Source: Sphingobium subterraneum (lineage in GTDB: Bacteria > Pseudomonadota > Alphaproteobacteria > Sphingomonadales > Sphingomonadaceae). From it: 64,000 bases of DNA. Of this stretch, positions 61,258 to 64,000 are shown piece after piece (positions within the stretch are counted from its first letter, which is position 1; every line of letters begins with the position of its first letter). The translations under genes were made by a program, and so were the position numbers. The DNA lies in contig NZ_JACIJP010000001.1 in NCBI RefSeq assembly GCF_014199435.1, positions 558,001 through 622,000 of the forward strand, read 5' to 3'. The notes under the pieces were generated by a model that worked only from the letters and a program-made list of their open reading frames with translations, did no database searches and was not told where the DNA came from.

Positions 61258-61862
61258 GAGGGCGGTGTGAAGGCGGCGCGGGCAGCGGCAACTTCCGGGC
61301 GGATTACGCAACTCTCGGCATGATCATTCACCAGTCCCATCGCCTGCATGAAGGCATAGACGGTGGTAGGGCCGACAAAGCGCCAGCCGCGCTTCTTCAG
61401 TTCCTTCGACAACGCCTCCGAACTGGCGGTGGTCGAGACGCTCTGCGGCGCGACACCATCAGGCAGCGCTCGCTCGAAGCGCCAGAAAAAGGCAGCGAGC
61501 GATCCTTCGCTTGTCACCATCTCGACCGCGCGGGACGCATTGTTGATCGTCGCCTCGATTTTGCCACGATGGCGCACGATGCCGGCATCAGCAAGCAGGC
61601 GCGCGACATCCGCCTCGCCGAACCCTGCGACAGAATGGAAATCGAAACCTGAAAAGGCGGCACGGAAATTCTCCCGCTTGGCAAGAATGGTGCGCCAGCT
61701 AAGGCCGGATTGGAAGCCTTCAAGGCAGATCTTCTCGAACAGGCGCCGGTCATCGGCGACGGGGAAACCCCACTCCCTGTCGTGATAGGCGAGGTAGTCC
61801 GGCGTCGCCGCACACCATTTGCAGCGGGGACGACCATCGGGACCGGGCAGAGTGGCGTTCAT
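61254..61862 (-). CDS. tag: DNA-3-methyladenine glycosylase I
   Basis: Base-excision repair enzyme that removes 3-methyladenine. The 202-residue product has CKWCAATPDYLAYHDREWGF at the N-terminus (zinc-binding Cys), FEKICLEGFQSGLSWRTIL with the family-specific Glu, the helix-hairpin-helix-like NFRAAFSGFDFHSVAGF, and GWRFVGPTTVYAFMQAMGLV followed by a C-terminal His/Cys pair. Typical length. Plausibly cargo protecting the host from alkylation. Confidence 0.95.
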   Translation of the reverse strand: MNATLPGPDGRPRCKWCAATPDYLAYHDREWGFPVADDRRLFEKICLEGFQSGLSWRTILAKRENFRAAFSGFDFHSVAGFGEADVARLLADAGIVRHRGKIEATINNASRAVEMVTSEGSLAAFFWRFERALPDGVAPQSVSTTASSEALSKELKKRGWRFVGPTTVYAFMQAMGLVNDHAESCVIRPEVAAARAAFTPPS

Positions 61863-61957
61863 CGCTTCAGCCTTTCAGAAATTCGGACCGCTCGTCAAAT
61901 GCCGCCAGCCCGTGCGAATATCAACAGCGCCGACAATCCGCAGCAGCGATCATATCG

Positions 61958-62347
61958 CTACCGGATGGTGACGACCTCAACCCCCGTCTTTTGGGCGATA
62001 GAACTCCATTGCCGGTCCGATGTCCATGCAGGAAGCTTGTCCCTCAAGGCCAGCGCGAGGCAGAACCGATCTCCCAGCGAAAGCCCTGCTTCGGCTGTCA
62101 GCGCGCGCAGATGACCCGCGATACGGGACAGATCGGCATCGGCCGGGACAAGTGCGATCGGCAGCGGCCGCAACATGGCGTCGACTGCGTCCATCGGCAT
62201 GCCATTGTGGATGAAATGGCTCACCACTTCCGCCAAATTGACCACGCTCATCCGCGCCTCGCCAACCGCCTCGGCGACGGCGTCTCCACCCGGCTCCTCG
62301 CGGAGCATTGCCAGCAGCGCGGAGGCATCGAGAATGAACGCGCTCAC
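61958..62347 (-). CDS. PIN-domain toxin (VapC-like)
   Basis: A 129-residue PIN domain with Asp7 in FILDASALLAML, Glu40 in NLAEVVSHF, Asp92 in SLGDRFCLALAL and Asp110 in WTSDRQW. The start overlaps the AbrB-type antitoxin stop by 4 bp. Third PIN toxin of the window. Confidence 0.92.
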   Translation of the reverse strand: MSAFILDASALLAMLREEPGGDAVAEAVGEARMSVVNLAEVVSHFIHNGMPMDAVDAMLRPLPIALVPADADLSRIAGHLRALTAEAGLSLGDRFCLALALRDKLPAWTSDRQWSSIAQKTGVEVVTIR

Positions 62348-62589
62348 TCCCCGCTGTCCGCGCGCCGCTGTTCCAGAAAGGCATCGACCGAGGCTTCAGG
62401 CTGGTCCCCGGTATATTTCCGGGCAAGCGCACGGGCATGCGCCACCGATTGCGCCAGCGTGCGCAGGATCACGCCGTCGGGCGTTTCTTCCACCAACAGT
62501 GCGCCTCCGCCCGCAAGGCCAAGACGCTTACGAAGGTCTGCCGGCAAGCTCAGCCTGCCATTGGGGGTTATGGTCACCTGGATCGTCAT
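62344..62589 (-). CDS. AbrB/MazE-type antitoxin
   Basis: An 81-residue antitoxin from MTIQVTITPNGRLSLPADLR, the swapped-hairpin AbrB fold, with GVILRTLAQSVAHARALARK and a C-terminal toxin-binding tail. The track-long frame starts 11 codons earlier, but the ATG at 62589 has AGGAG 8-9 bases upstream. The AT-rich stretch at 62623-62700 is the probable promoter. Confidence 0.88.
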   Translation of the reverse strand: MTIQVTITPNGRLSLPADLRKRLGLAGGGALLVEETPDGVILRTLAQSVAHARALARKYTGDQPEASVDAFLEQRRADSGE

Positions 62590-62787
62590 GCAGAAATCTC
62601 CTGAGCAAGCATCATAGCGCATGAGGCATAATTTTGCAATAATGGCACATTTTCAAACTTATGTCATAAACTTCATCATATGACACAAATAGAAGAATGG
62701 TGCATACCCTCTCGAAACAGGATTACCGACAGGATTTCCATCAGAGATTGACCGAGCCGAACAGCTTCTCGATCCAATACCGGATAC

Positions 62788-62994
62788 TCAAGCGATCAGA
62801 GCGAGGATGCGTTCATCCGGTTGCGGCTGGCGGCTTGTAATCCGAAACGGCTGAGCCGGATCCCCTGTGCAGACGACAAACTGATTGCGACCACTGGTCC
62901 GCCGCCGTTGGACGCCAACCCTGTAAGCATTTTCAAAAGTCGAGAGATGCCTGAGTCGGGGCGACAGCGCGAATGACAAGTGGCGGTCAGTCAT
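62788..62994 (-). CDS. Hypothetical small basic protein
   Basis: A 68-residue protein (MTDRHLSFALSPRLRHLSTF and on) rich in Arg and aromatic residues. No family recognised. GGGAG lies about 7 bases before the ATG. It is downstream of the DUF5983-like gene on the same strand and probably co-transcribed. Confidence 0.5.
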   Translation of the reverse strand: MTDRHLSFALSPRLRHLSTFENAYRVGVQRRRTSGRNQFVVCTGDPAQPFRITSRQPQPDERILALIA

Positions 62995-63047
62995 GATGAT
63001 CTCCCTGTCGATAGGGGAAATAGGTGGAGTTCGCAGTCTTGGCCCGT

Positions 63048-63362
63048 TCAAAACACCGGGAGGTGTGACGCCAGCGGCTCGTCCCGGTCGAACAGGACCC
63101 AGGAAGCTCCAGTCGAAGTGGCCGCCCGCATTATCGCCCAAAATTCGGGTGAGACGCTGTCCGGTCGCCCGGCAGCGTCCGCACATACTCCGGTGTGAAC
63201 AAAAAATCCGAACTGGAAGGACTCGATCAGCAGATCGGGATGGCACACGGCGAGGCGCCCATCGGCGTCGCGCGTCGCAGCGAGGATCAGCCTGTCGATC
63301 GCCATGCGTTCTTCCTGGGGAATATGCAGTGTCGAACAGACAAGCAGCGATGTCCGGCGCAT
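63048..63362 (-). CDS. DUF5983-like protein
   Basis: A 104-residue protein from MRRTSLLVCSTLHIPQEERM, with FQFGFFVHTGVCAD and EFWAIMRAATSTGASWVLFD, ending DEPLASHLPVF. The pattern (N-terminal ST.HI motif, a middle G-F-V-H segment, C-terminal L-F-D.D) fits DUF5983, a small protein of mobile elements. Function unknown. An alternative start lies 18 codons upstream. Confidence 0.6.
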   Translation of the reverse strand: MRRTSLLVCSTLHIPQEERMAIDRLILAATRDADGRLAVCHPDLLIESFQFGFFVHTGVCADAAGRPDSVSPEFWAIMRAATSTGASWVLFDRDEPLASHLPVF

Positions 63363-63422
63363 AATGCGGTTCCTTCCATGGGTGAACGGGAGCAGATAAA
63401 AACATATTCTGGCCATCGCGCT

Positions 63423-64000
63423 TCAGTCGAGCCCGATCCTGGCAGGAGATGTCGCCTGCAACATCCAACGCTCGGCCTTTAACCGGCGAAAAAGATCGGC
63501 AGCCGCAGGCATGCGGTTAAGGACAAGACGCACATGCCGCTCGGCGACGACCCGCGTCGGCACCTGGCGCTCTCCCACCGGGAGCGCGGGCCCAAAACGA
63601 TGCTCGGTTTCATATATGCCAAAGGCATGGTGTCGGAAGAAAACATGTTCAGATCCCGCCGCCCAGTTGCTTGTCGCGAGGAACCATCTGTGGATTGGAA
63701 GGAACGCATCCACTGTACCACCGAAATGAAGGGCACTGATGCGCGCGAGTTCCTCAGCGTCGTTCGACCGACCCGTCATCCAATCCGGCCTGTCGAACCC
63801 GATCAGCCACTCGGCGGCATTCGGAAGGCGACCGCAGTCCTCCTCGATATGCTGGCGCCCCAGCATAGCGACGGGAACCTCCACGCCGTCGGCATTCCGG
63901 ATGGTCTCGCCGAACAGTTCCACGGCTTCGATCACTCCCTCGCGATGGTGACGCAGCGCCCTGTGCGTAAAATGGCAATGCGTCGCCTTGCTGGCGTCGA
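63423..64000 (-). CDS. DUF6915-like protein, two tandem units, truncated by the window edge
   Basis: The frame is open to the end of the window, so the N-terminus is missing. Two related units are visible. The first ends HRALRHHREGVIEAVELFG, then VAMLGRQHIEEDCGRLPNAA and PDWM. The second repeats it as FGGTVDAFLPIHRWF, HVFFRHHAFGIYETEHRFG, VAERHVRLVLNRMPAAADLF and RWM. The family normally has one such unit, so this looks like an internal duplication. Function unknown. Common on alphaproteobacterial mobile elements. Confidence 0.65.
   Translation of the reverse strand, partial: DASKATHCHFTHRALRHHREGVIEAVELFGETIRNADGVEVPVAMLGRQHIEEDCGRLPNAAEWLIGFDRPDWMTGRSNDAEELARISALHFGGTVDAFLPIHRWFLATSNWAAGSEHVFFRHHAFGIYETEHRFGPALPVGERQVPTRVVAERHVRLVLNRMPAAADLFRRLKAERWMLQATSPARIGLD

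Overview
This window is part of a large conjugative element (plasmid or integrative conjugative element) from a high-GC alphaproteobacterium. A sphingomonad (Sphingobium/Novosphingobium type) is the best guess, from the style of the F-type transfer operon, the MobF relaxase and the DUF736/DUF2493/DUF6915-type accessory genes. No replication, partition or integrase gene is visible, so plasmid and ICE cannot be told apart. No rRNA, tRNA or CRISPR array was seen.

Layout. (1) About 0.04-23.0 kb, plus strand: a nearly complete F-type type IV secretion operon, in order DsbC-like, TraA-like pilin, TraL, TraE, TraK, TraB, TraV, TraC, two small membrane proteins, TraW, TraU, a small protein, TraN in two genes, TrbC, S26 peptidase, TraF, a second thioredoxin-fold protein, TraH and TraG. 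Most genes overlap their neighbours by about 4 bp. A PIN/AbrB toxin-antitoxin pair sits inside the operon on the opposite strand (16.4-17.1 kb). (2) 23.6-25.2 kb: an intact IS4-family element with 34-bp inverted repeats and an 8-bp target duplication. (3) 25.2-48.0 kb: a biosynthetic cargo, almost entirely on the minus strand. It encodes an ABC exporter with a membrane-fusion lipoprotein, an acyl-CoA dehydrogenase-like protein, an AT-less PKS (ACP-KS-KR-ACP), an acyl-ACP desaturase, a free ACP, a mycolic-acid-type cyclopropane/methyl transferase, a phosphopantetheinyl transferase, two SDRs, a fatty acyl-AMP ligase, a KAS III pseudodimer, a C-A-PCP NRPS whose specificity residues read as glycine, a PF10118-like putative di-iron protein, and a divergent membrane fatty acid hydroxylase. 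(4) 48.2-49.0 kb: an IS5-family element with a frameshifted transposase. (5) 49.4-56.2 kb: the second half of the transfer machinery (lytic transglycosylase, TraI relaxase/helicase, TraD coupling protein, ribbon-helix-helix protein) and a palindrome-rich candidate oriT. (6) 56.3-64.0 kb: accessory genes (two DUF2493/SLOG-like paralogues, DUF736-like, two PIN toxin-antitoxin pairs, TagI, MmcQ/YjbR, DUF5983-like, duplicated DUF6915-like).

How the parts work together. The two tra blocks plus the relaxosome region supply conjugation; the cargo lies between them and is bracketed by the two IS elements. In the cargo, the FAAL would activate a fatty acid onto a carrier protein. The desaturase and the CFA-type enzyme would modify the carrier-bound chain, the PKS and KAS III would extend or condense it, and the NRPS would add glycine. 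The ABC/MFP proteins would export the product. The product is unknown, and no thioesterase or acyltransferase domain is present. This makes the cargo the strongest candidate here for an undescribed system: a self-mobile lipo-glycine or lipid-polyketide pathway.
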